Positions 15,952 through 23,216 of a DNA stretch of 23,577 nucleotides are shown in pieces. Position 1 is the stretch's first letter. Every line of letters starts with the position of its first letter. The stretch is from a bacterium (GTDB lineage: Bacteria; UBP15; UBA6099; JAJRTR01). The notes under the pieces are model-generated. The model did no database searches, had not been told where the DNA came from, and worked only from the letters and a program-made list of their open reading frames with translations. Location of the stretch: positions 1 through 23,577 of the forward strand of contig JAJRTR010000198.1 in assembly GCA_024278215.1 (NCBI GenBank), read 5' to 3'. The position numbers and the translations under genes are program-made.

Positions 15952-16446
15952 ATGGAACGGTTTTTAAAGATTTTCGCCTTAGCTGCATCATGCGTAATGC
16001 TGCTGGCGGCTGTCGCGGTTTTTCGAGGCACCGGAGACGCCGAGGCACAGGGACACTCTATCGGTTTCATCGATTCCGACAAGGTGCTTGAAAATTACGC
16101 GCCCGCAGTCGAAGTGAATAAACAACTCGCGAACCTTAGAAAACAGATCGAGATGGACCTGGAGAAGACAGTCAGGGAAAAATACGGGCCCGGCGACCTG
16201 AGCACTCTGTCGCGCGAGCAACAGCTTGAAGTGCAGAAGATGTTCGACAATACCGACACTATTTTCCAGCAGAAGTCCGAATCCCTGCGGCAGGAGAAGT
16301 GGGTGCCGATTGTCGATGAGATCAACGCTGCGATCGAAAAGGTGGCCATGGAGGAAAAACTCGAAGTCGTACTCGAAAAAACGGCTGTTATTCATGGCGG
16401 TGTGGACCTCACACAACAAGTAATCGACTACCTGAAAACGAAATGA
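15952..16446 (+). CDS. OmpH/Skp-family periplasmic chaperone
   Basis: Skp holds unfolded outer-membrane proteins in the periplasm and delivers them to BamA. The protein is 164 residues, normal for the family, with a signal peptide (ALAASCVMLLAAVAVF, cleavage near AEAQ about 33). The mature chain begins with the canonical IGFIDSDKVLENYAPAVEVN, a long charged helix pair forms the tentacle (about 55-110), and the C-terminal strand region reads EKLEVVLEKTAVIHGGVDLT. It has AAGGAGG upstream of ATG 15952. The stop overlaps the start of the next, longer homologue (ATGA), so the two are translationally coupled. Position between an Omp85 gene and lpxD is the classic bamA-skp-lpxD order. Confidence 0.93.
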   Translation: MERFLKIFALAASCVMLLAAVAVFRGTGDAEAQGHSIGFIDSDKVLENYAPAVEVNKQLANLRKQIEMDLEKTVREKYGPGDLSTLSREQQLEVQKMFDNTDTIFQQKSESLRQEKWVPIVDEINAAIEKVAMEEKLEVVLEKTAVIHGGVDLTQQVIDYLKTK

Positions 16447-17516
16447 ACCGATGGTTTTACATATTGTTACCAGCAATTTCCGCTTCGCTGCTCTGGTTCG
16501 CGGTAGCCCGCAAACAACCGGAACCACCGGCTATCGGTATTATCAACACAAATACTGTTTTAGATAATAACCGGGAAATAAAAGCGCTGCTTTCACTGAA
16601 AAAAGCATGGGCACAATCCGGCAGACGCGATAAGCTCCATTCTGGTTCAACATATTTCACAGGCTATGACGACACAATTTTTTTTGAAGAAGAGCGACGC
16701 CTGTTCTACGAAGGCGCAAATCTGCGCCGCAAAGCCCTCACAGACATAAAAACGCAAAGCTCGATGAGCAATCTGGAAAGGCACTTCATGTCCTTACGAA
16801 ACGGCCATGACAGAACGTGGAAATATATTGCCGAAAAAGCCGCCCTCGACCTGAAGGATTCTTACAGGAAAATCATGAAAAAGAAGAAATCGGATTTTAT
16901 GGCCGACGAGAAATTCCGGCTCTTCAACCTCGAAATGAAAATCCGGGTGCTGACTCGCGATCCGTTTGTAATGCCCGAGAGTCGCAGGGTTGAAATTCAG
17001 GACGAAATCGACAGGATTTCCTCAATGATTGATCAGGCCGAAAAGAACCACATTGATTCAATGCAGAGAGATATGAAAAAAAGTTCGGAACGCACCGAAC
17101 AGCAACTTACTTCAATGCGCGCGGAACTCGACGAAGACCTGAAACTCGCGATTCACGACGCGCTTGTAAGCACGGAGGCTATTCTCGATAAGGCAATTGC
17201 GGAAGAGGAATCCGAAACACAGAAGATTATAGATTCGGCCATGCTGTTGCGCAACATCGGTTCTTCGTTGTTTTCCGACAGGCAAACAGGTAGCCGATCG
17301 TTTGATGCGGAACAATATTACGTAGCTGCTCTTGAAAAGATCAGGTCGGAAATGCTGCGGCGCATAAGACGTAAGGCACAGGCAACGGCGGAAAAACATA
17401 ATCTTTATCTCGTTATCGATTCGCCCTTTCCGCCGCTACCGGGTGTTATCGACATAACAGGCGAATTTCTTAATATCGACAATCTGCGAAAAAAACGGCA
17501 GGGAGCTGAACAATGA
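16443..17516 (+). CDS. Elongated OmpH/Skp-like protein
   Basis: This 357-residue protein is coupled by ATGA overlaps to the Skp gene before it and to lpxD after it. Its ends match the Skp fold: the N-terminal IGIINTNTVLDNNREIK parallels IGFIDSDKVLENY of the neighbour. The C-terminal AEKHNLYLVIDSPFPPLPGVIDIT parallels the neighbour's EKLEVVLEKTAVIHGGVDLT; both comparisons are by eye. Between them lies about 230 residues of highly charged, mostly helical sequence, roughly twice the tentacle length of ordinary Skp. Residues 5-21 are hydrophobic and could be a signal anchor or uncleaved signal; no clear cleavage site follows. I infer a duplicated and expanded periplasmic chaperone, perhaps for larger clients or held at the inner membrane. 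A coiled-coil protein unrelated to Skp is the alternative. Confidence 0.8.
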   Translation: MNRWFYILLPAISASLLWFAVARKQPEPPAIGIINTNTVLDNNREIKALLSLKKAWAQSGRRDKLHSGSTYFTGYDDTIFFEEERRLFYEGANLRRKALTDIKTQSSMSNLERHFMSLRNGHDRTWKYIAEKAALDLKDSYRKIMKKKKSDFMADEKFRLFNLEMKIRVLTRDPFVMPESRRVEIQDEIDRISSMIDQAEKNHIDSMQRDMKKSSERTEQQLTSMRAELDEDLKLAIHDALVSTEAILDKAIAEEESETQKIIDSAMLLRNIGSSLFSDRQTGSRSFDAEQYYVAALEKIRSEMLRRIRRKAQATAEKHNLYLVIDSPFPPLPGVIDITGEFLNIDNLRKKRQGAEQ

Positions 17517-18526
17517 TTACTGCAGGTGAACTTTCAGAAATCGTGCGGGGTGAACTTGAAGGCAATGACGAAAAGCTTGTCAAAGGAATCAGTTCGCTGG
17601 ACGACGCCGCTATGGACACAGTTGTCTATGTCGAAAAACAGAAAGATGCGTGGAAACTCGATAGAAGAAAACCGGCGGCGGTGATATGCAGCCGCGCCCT
17701 CAAACTCGAAGGGCATAATCTCATCAGGTGCAAAGATACAAGACTTTCATTTGGTCTTGCCATGCGATACTTCTTTCCACCCGAAGAACACATCGGCGGC
17801 ATCCATCCCACAGCAGTCGTCGAGGAAGGCGCGGCGGTGGCACCCGACGCATCCATCGGTGCGCATTGCTTTATCGGCGCAGGCACCGGCATCGGAGCGG
17901 GAACCGTCATACACCCCGGCTGCCACATAGGGCAAAACGTTTCAATAGGGAAGGACTGCCTCCTGCATCCAAACGTCACAGTACTCGACAGGTGCAAGAT
18001 CGGCGAACGTGTGATATTGCACAGCGGATGCGTGATCGGCGCGGACGGTTTCGGTTATGTGAATGATGATGGGTTCCAGATGAAAGTGCCGCAGGTCGGC
18101 AACGTCTGCGTCGAGGACGACGTGGAAGTGGGCGCCAACACGACGATAGACCGCGCCACGCTCGGAACAACCCGCATCGGCCGCGGCACCAAGATCGACA
18201 ATCTCGTCCAGATCGGCCACAACTGCAACATCGGCGAAAACTGCATTATCTGCGGCCAGGTGGGCTTCTCGGGGAGTTGCACAATCGGCGACGGTGTGAT
18301 ACTCGCGGGCCAGGTGGGCATCTCCGACCACATCACTATCGGTGAGGGCGCTATACTCGGCGGCAAGTCCGGCGTCTACGAAAATGTCCCGGAAAAAGTC
18401 TTCTACTCCGGGTTCCCCGCTAGGCCGCACAGGCAGACCATGCGCATTTTATCGCTCCTTGAAAAACTTCCCGAACTGGCCGCGAAAATAGATGATATCG
18501 CACACGGCGACGATGAACAGCGTTAA
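17513..18526 (+). CDS. lpxD: UDP-3-O-acylglucosamine N-acyltransferase
   Basis: LpxD transfers a 3-hydroxyacyl chain from acyl-ACP to the 2-amino group of UDP-3-O-acylglucosamine, the third step of lipid A synthesis, in the cytosol. The 337-residue length is typical. The N-terminal uridine-binding domain (about 1-95, ISSLDDAAMDTVVYV) is followed by left-handed beta-helix hexapeptide repeats (about 98-300, such as IGAHCFIGAGTGIGAGTVIH). The HSGCVIGADGFGY signature is at about 170-182. The predicted catalytic histidine is His236 in VQIGHNC. A short C-terminal helix (LSLLEKLPELAAKIDDI) fits the ACP-recognition region. It is coupled by ATGA to the upstream Skp-like gene. No lpxC, fabZ or lpxA follows, unlike many clusters, so the rest of the pathway must be elsewhere. 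Confidence 0.97.
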   Translation: MITAGELSEIVRGELEGNDEKLVKGISSLDDAAMDTVVYVEKQKDAWKLDRRKPAAVICSRALKLEGHNLIRCKDTRLSFGLAMRYFFPPEEHIGGIHPTAVVEEGAAVAPDASIGAHCFIGAGTGIGAGTVIHPGCHIGQNVSIGKDCLLHPNVTVLDRCKIGERVILHSGCVIGADGFGYVNDDGFQMKVPQVGNVCVEDDVEVGANTTIDRATLGTTRIGRGTKIDNLVQIGHNCNIGENCIICGQVGFSGSCTIGDGVILAGQVGISDHITIGEGAILGGKSGVYENVPEKVFYSGFPARPHRQTMRILSLLEKLPELAAKIDDIAHGDDEQR

Positions 18527-18534
18527 TTTGAGTT

Positions 18535-18580
18535 CACAGGAGTGCCTGTGCCCCATCTTCCGGGCGCATGTCCCGGAAGA
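18535..18580. repeat. Two adjacent hairpins after lpxD
   Basis: CACAGG/CCTGTG (18535-18550, 4-base loop) is followed by the stronger TCTTCCGGG/CCCGGAAGA (18556-18564 and 18572-18580, 9 perfect pairs, 7-base loop). They begin 9 bases after the lpxD stop. No T-run follows, so they may be a Rho-dependent or stabilising 3' end of the bamA-lpxD transcript rather than an intrinsic terminator. Confidence 0.6.
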
Positions 18581-18638
18581 AACGTTGTAGCTCTTCGGCA
18601 ATGCCCCCTGTACACATTCACGAATCATGTTTTTGTTG

Positions 18639-18668
18639 TTTACACATAACTGGTGGTAGTTATATAAT
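18639..18668 (+). promoter_or_regulatory. Strong sigma70-type promoter for the triple-lipase gene
   Basis: TTTACA (18639-18644, five of six consensus bases) and a perfect TATAAT (18663-18668) are separated by 18 bases. Transcription would start near 18675, about 40 bases before the ATG at 18714, leaving room for the GGGGTGG ribosome-binding site at 18704-18710. This makes the lipase gene its own unit, separate from the bamA-lpxD operon, and rejects the GTG at 18681 as start. Confidence 0.75.
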
Positions 18669-18713
18669 GATTAAAACATTGTGATTCATAAGCATTGCTT
18701 AACGGGGTGGAAT

Positions 18714-19028
18714 ATGAGAAGATCGTTATTCAGAAACCTTGCGTTATTTGTGATTACTCTATTTTCGGCAACTTTGTTTTTTGCCGTTTCGTGCCGCTCG
18801 GCGGGAATCCTCGAAAAAGAAAGCGGGAAGGACCCGATAGTGCTCGTGCATGGCTATTGCGGTTCTGTGCTTGGCGGACTTTCTGTCGAGGGCTACTGGT
18901 TATTCGTCGGCAACCGTTTCAAGCTGGATGGTTATGATATACACAAGATCGTGCTGGGCAACGGCGCTCTCCAGGACATCCGCACGAGTGCCGAAGAACT
19001 GAAAAATTATGTTAATAATGTCAGGTAG
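18714..19028 (+). CDS. N-terminal part of triple-lipase lipoprotein, ending at an in-frame TAG
   Basis: This 104-residue frame starts at ATG 18714 after GGGGTGG. It has a lipoprotein signal: basic MRRSLFR, a hydrophobic stretch, then FFAVSC with Cys27 as the predicted lipidated residue. The first strand and oxyanion-hole motif of a lipase follow (DPIVLVHGYCG, residues 40-50), plus the region up to NYVNNVR. It then stops at TAG (19026-19028) just where the second and third modules of the same gene continue with LSSTG and LAETG. The frame resumes without shift as STGKNKVDIVAHSEGG. On its own this piece lacks the nucleophile, acid and histidine and cannot be an enzyme. It is the front end of the gene at 19029-23216, separated by a nonsense codon, a read-through site or a sequence error. 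Confidence 0.75.
   Translation: MRRSLFRNLALFVITLFSATLFFAVSCRSAGILEKESGKDPIVLVHGYCGSVLGGLSVEGYWLFVGNRFKLDGYDIHKIVLGNGALQDIRTSAEELKNYVNNVR
19026..19028 (+). other. In-frame amber codon splitting the lipase gene
   Basis: The codons run GTC AGG TAG TCA ACC GGA, with homologous coding sequence in the same frame on both sides. In modules 2 and 3 the aligned codons are AGC (Ser) and GCG (Ala). One base change from TCG (Ser) would create TAG. Two other genes in the window, the radical SAM gene at 7787 and the phosphodiesterase gene at 9384, end with TAG, so general recoding of amber is not suggested. Confidence 0.9.
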
Positions 19029-19046
19029 TCAACCGGAAAAAACAAA

Positions 19047-22000
19047 GTGGACATCGTCGCCCACAGTGAAGGCGGGCTTGTCGCGAAATATTACATTCTA
19101 TACCTTGGCGGCGCGTCTTATGTCGACGACCTCGTCACGATATCCACACCGCATCGCGGCACAACCAGCGCGAGCATCGGACCCGGCAAAGCGTCTCGAC
19201 AGATGGAAGTCTACAGCGATTTTATCCGGCAGCTTAATTCGGACTGGAATTTCCCCGGCAATGTCGATTACACCGCGATACACAGCAACCAGGATGAAAT
19301 CGTTTTTCCGACACCCAACGGCTTCTTCGCAGGCGCAATAAACATGAATGTAAACATGCTCGGCCACGCCGGCATTCTGGCAAACGAAAAAGTTTACCAG
19401 ATGGTTAAGGGCGCTGTTTCGACGGATATCAAAAACAACCACAGGGCGCTGCCCATCGAGATCGTCAAAGACCGCATGACTACGAATAATCCCAACGTCA
19501 CTTTGAAACTTAATAAAACCGATCATCTCCACACCGGCACCAATATGGAAGATATGATGATCGACGACCAGCCATTTCTGCACGGCGACAATTATGAATC
19601 GTTCGCATCGACAAAATCCTGGCGGCTCGATACTACCCATGATGGGCTGAAAGCTGTTTATGTGCGGTATAGAAAAAAAGGCGGCTTCCTGCAAATGGAC
19701 AAAAAATCGCCAGTTTATGTCGATTACATTTTCTACGACAGTACCGCACCCGGTTGCAGTCTGAACATTGTTCCCGAAGTCACCCTCGACACTACTGTTT
19801 CGCTGGCGATCGACGCCGCCGACAACAGCGACAATTACAAAAAGTTCAAAATATGGAACGCACTGACCGCTTATGGGATCGACGACCTGGGCGTAAAGGA
19901 AATGAAAATCAGTACAGACCCGAACTTCAGCGGCACCGCCTGGCAGCCGTACTCAGGGAGCGCAAGTATTGACCTCGGACCCGGTTCCGGCGAAAAAACA
20001 GTATATCTGAAGGTCCGCGACGGCGCGGGAAACGAAAGCACCGCAGTGAGCGACACGGTCCGCGTTGTCGATCCCGCCGCGGGTGATATCGGAATGATTT
20101 CCGAAGGCGACAGCGACCCGGTAGTGCTCGTGCACGGCTACGGCGGCTCTATCGTCGGCGAGGTCAGCTCCTACATCAACTGGGTATATATCTATGAAAA
20201 ACTGCGCAGTGAAGGTTTCGACGTCCACCGGATAACACTCAGCGGGGGCGGTCTCCAGGACGTTGTAAAAAGCGCGGACGAACTGAACTCATTTGTCGCG
20301 GATGTACTGAGCAGCACGGGGAAGCCAAAAGTGGACATCGTATGCCACAGCGAAGGCGGACTGGTGGCGCGTTATTATATCCAGAAGCTCGGCGGCGCCG
20401 CCTATGTGGACGATCTGGTGACGATCAGCACCCCGCATCGCGGCACTACCGTCGCGAGCATCGGCCCCGGCAAAGCGTCTCGACAGATGGAAGTCGCAAG
20501 CCCGTTCCTCCAGGACCTCAACTCGGGCGACACTCTGCCCGGCGACGTGTCATATACCGCTCTTTTCAGTCATGCCGACGAGATAGTGGTGCCGGGCAAA
20601 AACGGTTTCTTCGACGGCGCTGTCAATATAAATTACACGATGTTCGACCATGCGGGAATCCTTTTCCATATCGATCCCTACACGGTTGTTCGCAATTCGC
20701 TCTCGAACCGCTACATCTTCGACAAATCGCAGAGGCCGGTGGAAATTGTCGCCCCGGGCATGTCCACTTCGGCGAATACTTTACAGGTTAAACTCAAGGC
20801 CTGCAATCATTACGCTCCGCAAACACCGGTCATTGAAATGATGGTTGCGACAAACGGACTTTTCAAAGGCGCGTCGTGGCAGCCGTTCGCCCCGGAGGTG
20901 ACACTCGATGTCTCCGGCAGGGGAAACGGACTGCTGGGCGTACATGTAAAATACAGGGGCGCGGACGGAAAGCAGTCACCCTCTTATGCTGATTACATCA
21001 TGATCGACAGGTCCGCGCCGTCAGCATCCGTCGAAGTCGCAGAGGCCGACATCGACAATTCGACCCTGCATATCAAGATCAATGTTTCAGACAATACAGA
21101 CAAGTATTCCGGAATAAATCCGAAGAATATTTTCGAGTCATACGGCATAACCGGCATAGGCGCTAAGGAGATGATGGTTGGCAAAGGTGAGGATTTCGCC
21201 GGCGCGTCGTGGCAGCCGATAAGCAACTCGATAGAAGTTGCAGTCGATCCCGGATTCGGGATGAGAACGGTTTATCTCAAATTCCGCGACGGAGCGGGCA
21301 ACGAAACCCCTGCCCTCTCCGCTTCGGCGTATATGTTCAACAAAGTCAACGGCTACATGGCGATGGAAGAAGACAACGACCCGGTGGTGCTCGTGCATGG
21401 CTACGGGAGTTCGATTATGGGCGATGTCAGCTCATACATAAGCTGGGCGTATTATGTGGGACGTCTCGAAGCCGACGGTTTCGATACTCATGTGATAACC
21501 CTCAGCGACGCGGGGATGCAGGACATAACTATCAGCGCGGCGGAACTTCAATCGTTCGTACAGAAGGTGCTGGCGGAAACCGGCGCGCGAAAAGTCGATA
21601 TAGTCAGCCACAGCATGGGCGGGCTGGTGTCGAGATATTACATTAAATATATGGGCGGCTCCGGGCTTGTCGACGACCTCGTCACAATTTCCACTCCGCA
21701 CAGAGGCACTATCACTGCGTCCATAGGACCCGGCAAATCCGCACGGCAGATGGAAGTGGGCAGCAGCTTCCTGCGCACTCTCAACTCGGGCGACATAACG
21801 CCCGGCTATGTCGATTACACCGCTATTCACTCCAACAACGACGAGATGGTTATCCCACAGCAAAACGGCTTCCTCGACGGGGCGATAAATATCAATATGA
21901 ACAACTATGAACATGCGACAATTCTTTTCAACGATGAAACATACCAGGCCGTAAAAGCCGCGTTCAAACTCGATGTGGGACACGCGCCGGAAGAACTGCC

Positions 22001-23216
22001 CGTGCATATAAACGCGGATACGATGGTCACGGATTCGCCTCATGTCACTCTCACACTTAACTACTACAACCACTATGCGCCTCAGTATCCGCCGGGTGAA
22101 ATGAAAATTTCAAACAACAAGTTTCTCACCGGTGCCCAATGGCAGCCTTTCTCCAACAGCGTATCATGGCAACTCAACACTTTGAACGATGGGCTAAAGG
22201 CTGTTTACGTTAAATACCGCGCCGCCGAATCAGGCACGGAATCACCCGTTTATGTAGATTATATTGTGCTCGACCGCACACCGCCCGAAGGCAGCGTATC
22301 CGCCGCCCTCTCGCAGGACGACCCGAACACGGCGGACCTCACCATCACCGCTTACGACAACTCCGACACCTACGGACGCCTGAACCCGACAAAGCTGATG
22401 CAGTCGTACGGTATCAGCGATATCGGCATGAAGTCGATGATGCTGTGGAACACACCTGATTTTTCGGGCGCTCTCTGGGAGGATGTCACAAGTACACGCA
22501 AGTGGCCGCTTATCGAAGCTGATTCCGACAGAACGGTTTATGTTAAGTTTATTGATAACGCCGGTAACGAAAGCGCAACTCTGAATGTGCCTGTGAAATG
22601 GGACGGAACATATTCGGACGACGACACAAACGAAGAAAACGTCGAAGACAAAACACAACCCGGCGATGTTGTTTCCGATGGAACTGGCGAAACCGGAAAA
22701 ACTCCCGTCAATGTCGTCAGCGAGATCGACTTCACCAGAGGATGGAATCTCTTCTATCTGCCCAACGGGCTCCCTGAAAATGTCTCGGAGATTATTACTA
22801 CCTTCATCCAGTCACTCAAGGATACTCTGGACTTCTCATTCACTTCCCGTTCCAGGAACAGTTCACGCCTGCATGTCGTCGAAAGAGGCCGGGCGATATG
22901 GGTACACACCGACGAGCCGCTATCCCGTAAATTCAGTTTCATGACATACGCGGGCGGCGGAAAGAAAAACTCTGTGGCGCTTGCTCCGGGCTGGAACGTC
23001 ATCGGCCTGTCAGGTCATGAATCCGCCGATATTTCAGACATAAATATTGTACTTGGCGCAGAAAAACTTTCGATCGCAGACGCGGCGGCACAGCGTCTCA
23101 TTTCCGGAGATATACTTACTTATGACAATGGCTCATACAAAGCTACTGAGACGCTCCTGCCTTTTACCGCCTACTTTATAAAAGCGATTGAACCATGTGT
23201 GATCGAACTTCCGTAA
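19047..23216 (+). CDS. Triple-lipase protein, main part (three lipase + Ig-like modules, C-terminal beta domain)
   Basis: Counting from 18714 through the amber codon the product is 1500 residues. Three homologous modules each hold an alpha/beta-hydrolase lipase followed by two Ig-like beta domains. Predicted triads are S118-D194-H218 (AHSEGG, DEIV, GHAGIL), S546-D622-H646 (CHSEGG) and S967-D1043-H1067 (SHSMGG); Ser-Asp and Asp-His spacing is 76 and 24 in all three. HGY oxyanion motifs lie near 46, 474 and 895. The AHSxGG/GHxGIL pattern resembles Bacillus-type (family I.4, lipase class 2) enzymes. Each Ig-like block ends with a KTVYLKxRDGAGNES-type strand. An acidic linker (about 1300-1333) leads to a C-terminal domain starting GWNLFYLPN and containing APGWNVIGL, a type seen in surface proteins. 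The GTG at 19047 has no good ribosome-binding site and no signal peptide, so restart there would leave a cytosolic, damaged first module. Substrate unknown; esters or lipids inferred. Confidence 0.88.
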   Translation: MDIVAHSEGGLVAKYYILYLGGASYVDDLVTISTPHRGTTSASIGPGKASRQMEVYSDFIRQLNSDWNFPGNVDYTAIHSNQDEIVFPTPNGFFAGAINMNVNMLGHAGILANEKVYQMVKGAVSTDIKNNHRALPIEIVKDRMTTNNPNVTLKLNKTDHLHTGTNMEDMMIDDQPFLHGDNYESFASTKSWRLDTTHDGLKAVYVRYRKKGGFLQMDKKSPVYVDYIFYDSTAPGCSLNIVPEVTLDTTVSLAIDAADNSDNYKKFKIWNALTAYGIDDLGVKEMKISTDPNFSGTAWQPYSGSASIDLGPGSGEKTVYLKVRDGAGNESTAVSDTVRVVDPAAGDIGMISEGDSDPVVLVHGYGGSIVGEVSSYINWVYIYEKLRSEGFDVHRITLSGGGLQDVVKSADELNSFVADVLSSTGKPKVDIVCHSEGGLVARYYIQKLGGAAYVDDLVTISTPHRGTTVASIGPGKASRQMEVASPFLQDLNSGDTLPGDVSYTALFSHADEIVVPGKNGFFDGAVNINYTMFDHAGILFHIDPYTVVRNSLSNRYIFDKSQRPVEIVAPGMSTSANTLQVKLKACNHYAPQTPVIEMMVATNGLFKGASWQPFAPEVTLDVSGRGNGLLGVHVKYRGADGKQSPSYADYIMIDRSAPSASVEVAEADIDNSTLHIKINVSDNTDKYSGINPKNIFESYGITGIGAKEMMVGKGEDFAGASWQPISNSIEVAVDPGFGMRTVYLKFRDGAGNETPALSASAYMFNKVNGYMAMEEDNDPVVLVHGYGSSIMGDVSSYISWAYYVGRLEADGFDTHVITLSDAGMQDITISAAELQSFVQKVLAETGARKVDIVSHSMGGLVSRYYIKYMGGSGLVDDLVTISTPHRGTITASIGPGKSARQMEVGSSFLRTLNSGDITPGYVDYTAIHSNNDEMVIPQQNGFLDGAININMNNYEHATILFNDETYQAVKAAFKLDVGHAPEELPVHINADTMVTDSPHVTLTLNYYNHYAPQYPPGEMKISNNKFLTGAQWQPFSNSVSWQLNTLNDGLKAVYVKYRAAESGTESPVYVDYIVLDRTPPEGSVSAALSQDDPNTADLTITAYDNSDTYGRLNPTKLMQSYGISDIGMKSMMLWNTPDFSGALWEDVTSTRKWPLIEADSDRTVYVKFIDNAGNESATLNVPVKWDGTYSDDDTNEENVEDKTQPGDVVSDGTGETGKTPVNVVSEIDFTRGWNLFYLPNGLPENVSEIITTFIQSLKDTLDFSFTSRSRNSSRLHVVERGRAIWVHTDEPLSRKFSFMTYAGGGKKNSVALAPGWNVIGLSGHESADISDINIVLGAEKLSIADAAAQRLISGDILTYDNGSYKATETLLPFTAYFIKAIEPCVIELP
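19170..20495. repeat. Near-identical 42-bp segments in lipase modules 1 and 2
   Basis: Bases 19170-19211 and 20454-20495 match at 41 of 42 positions (only A/C at the twelfth base), 1284 bases (428 codons) apart. The corresponding stretch in module 3 (about 21717-21758) is clearly more diverged. The segment encodes ASIGPGKASRQMEV. It marks modules 1 and 2 as the more recently related pair, or as partners in gene conversion. Confidence 0.85.

Noticed and set aside
19026-19028. Amber codon as pyrrolysine or general recoding
   Set aside because: The radical SAM gene (7787) and the phosphodiesterase gene (9384) end naturally at TAG, and the aligned residues in the other modules are plain Ser and Ala with no catalytic role.
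19026-19047. Frameshift as the cause of the split lipase gene
   Set aside because: The reading frame is identical on both sides of TAG and the alignment to modules 2 and 3 needs no insertion or deletion.
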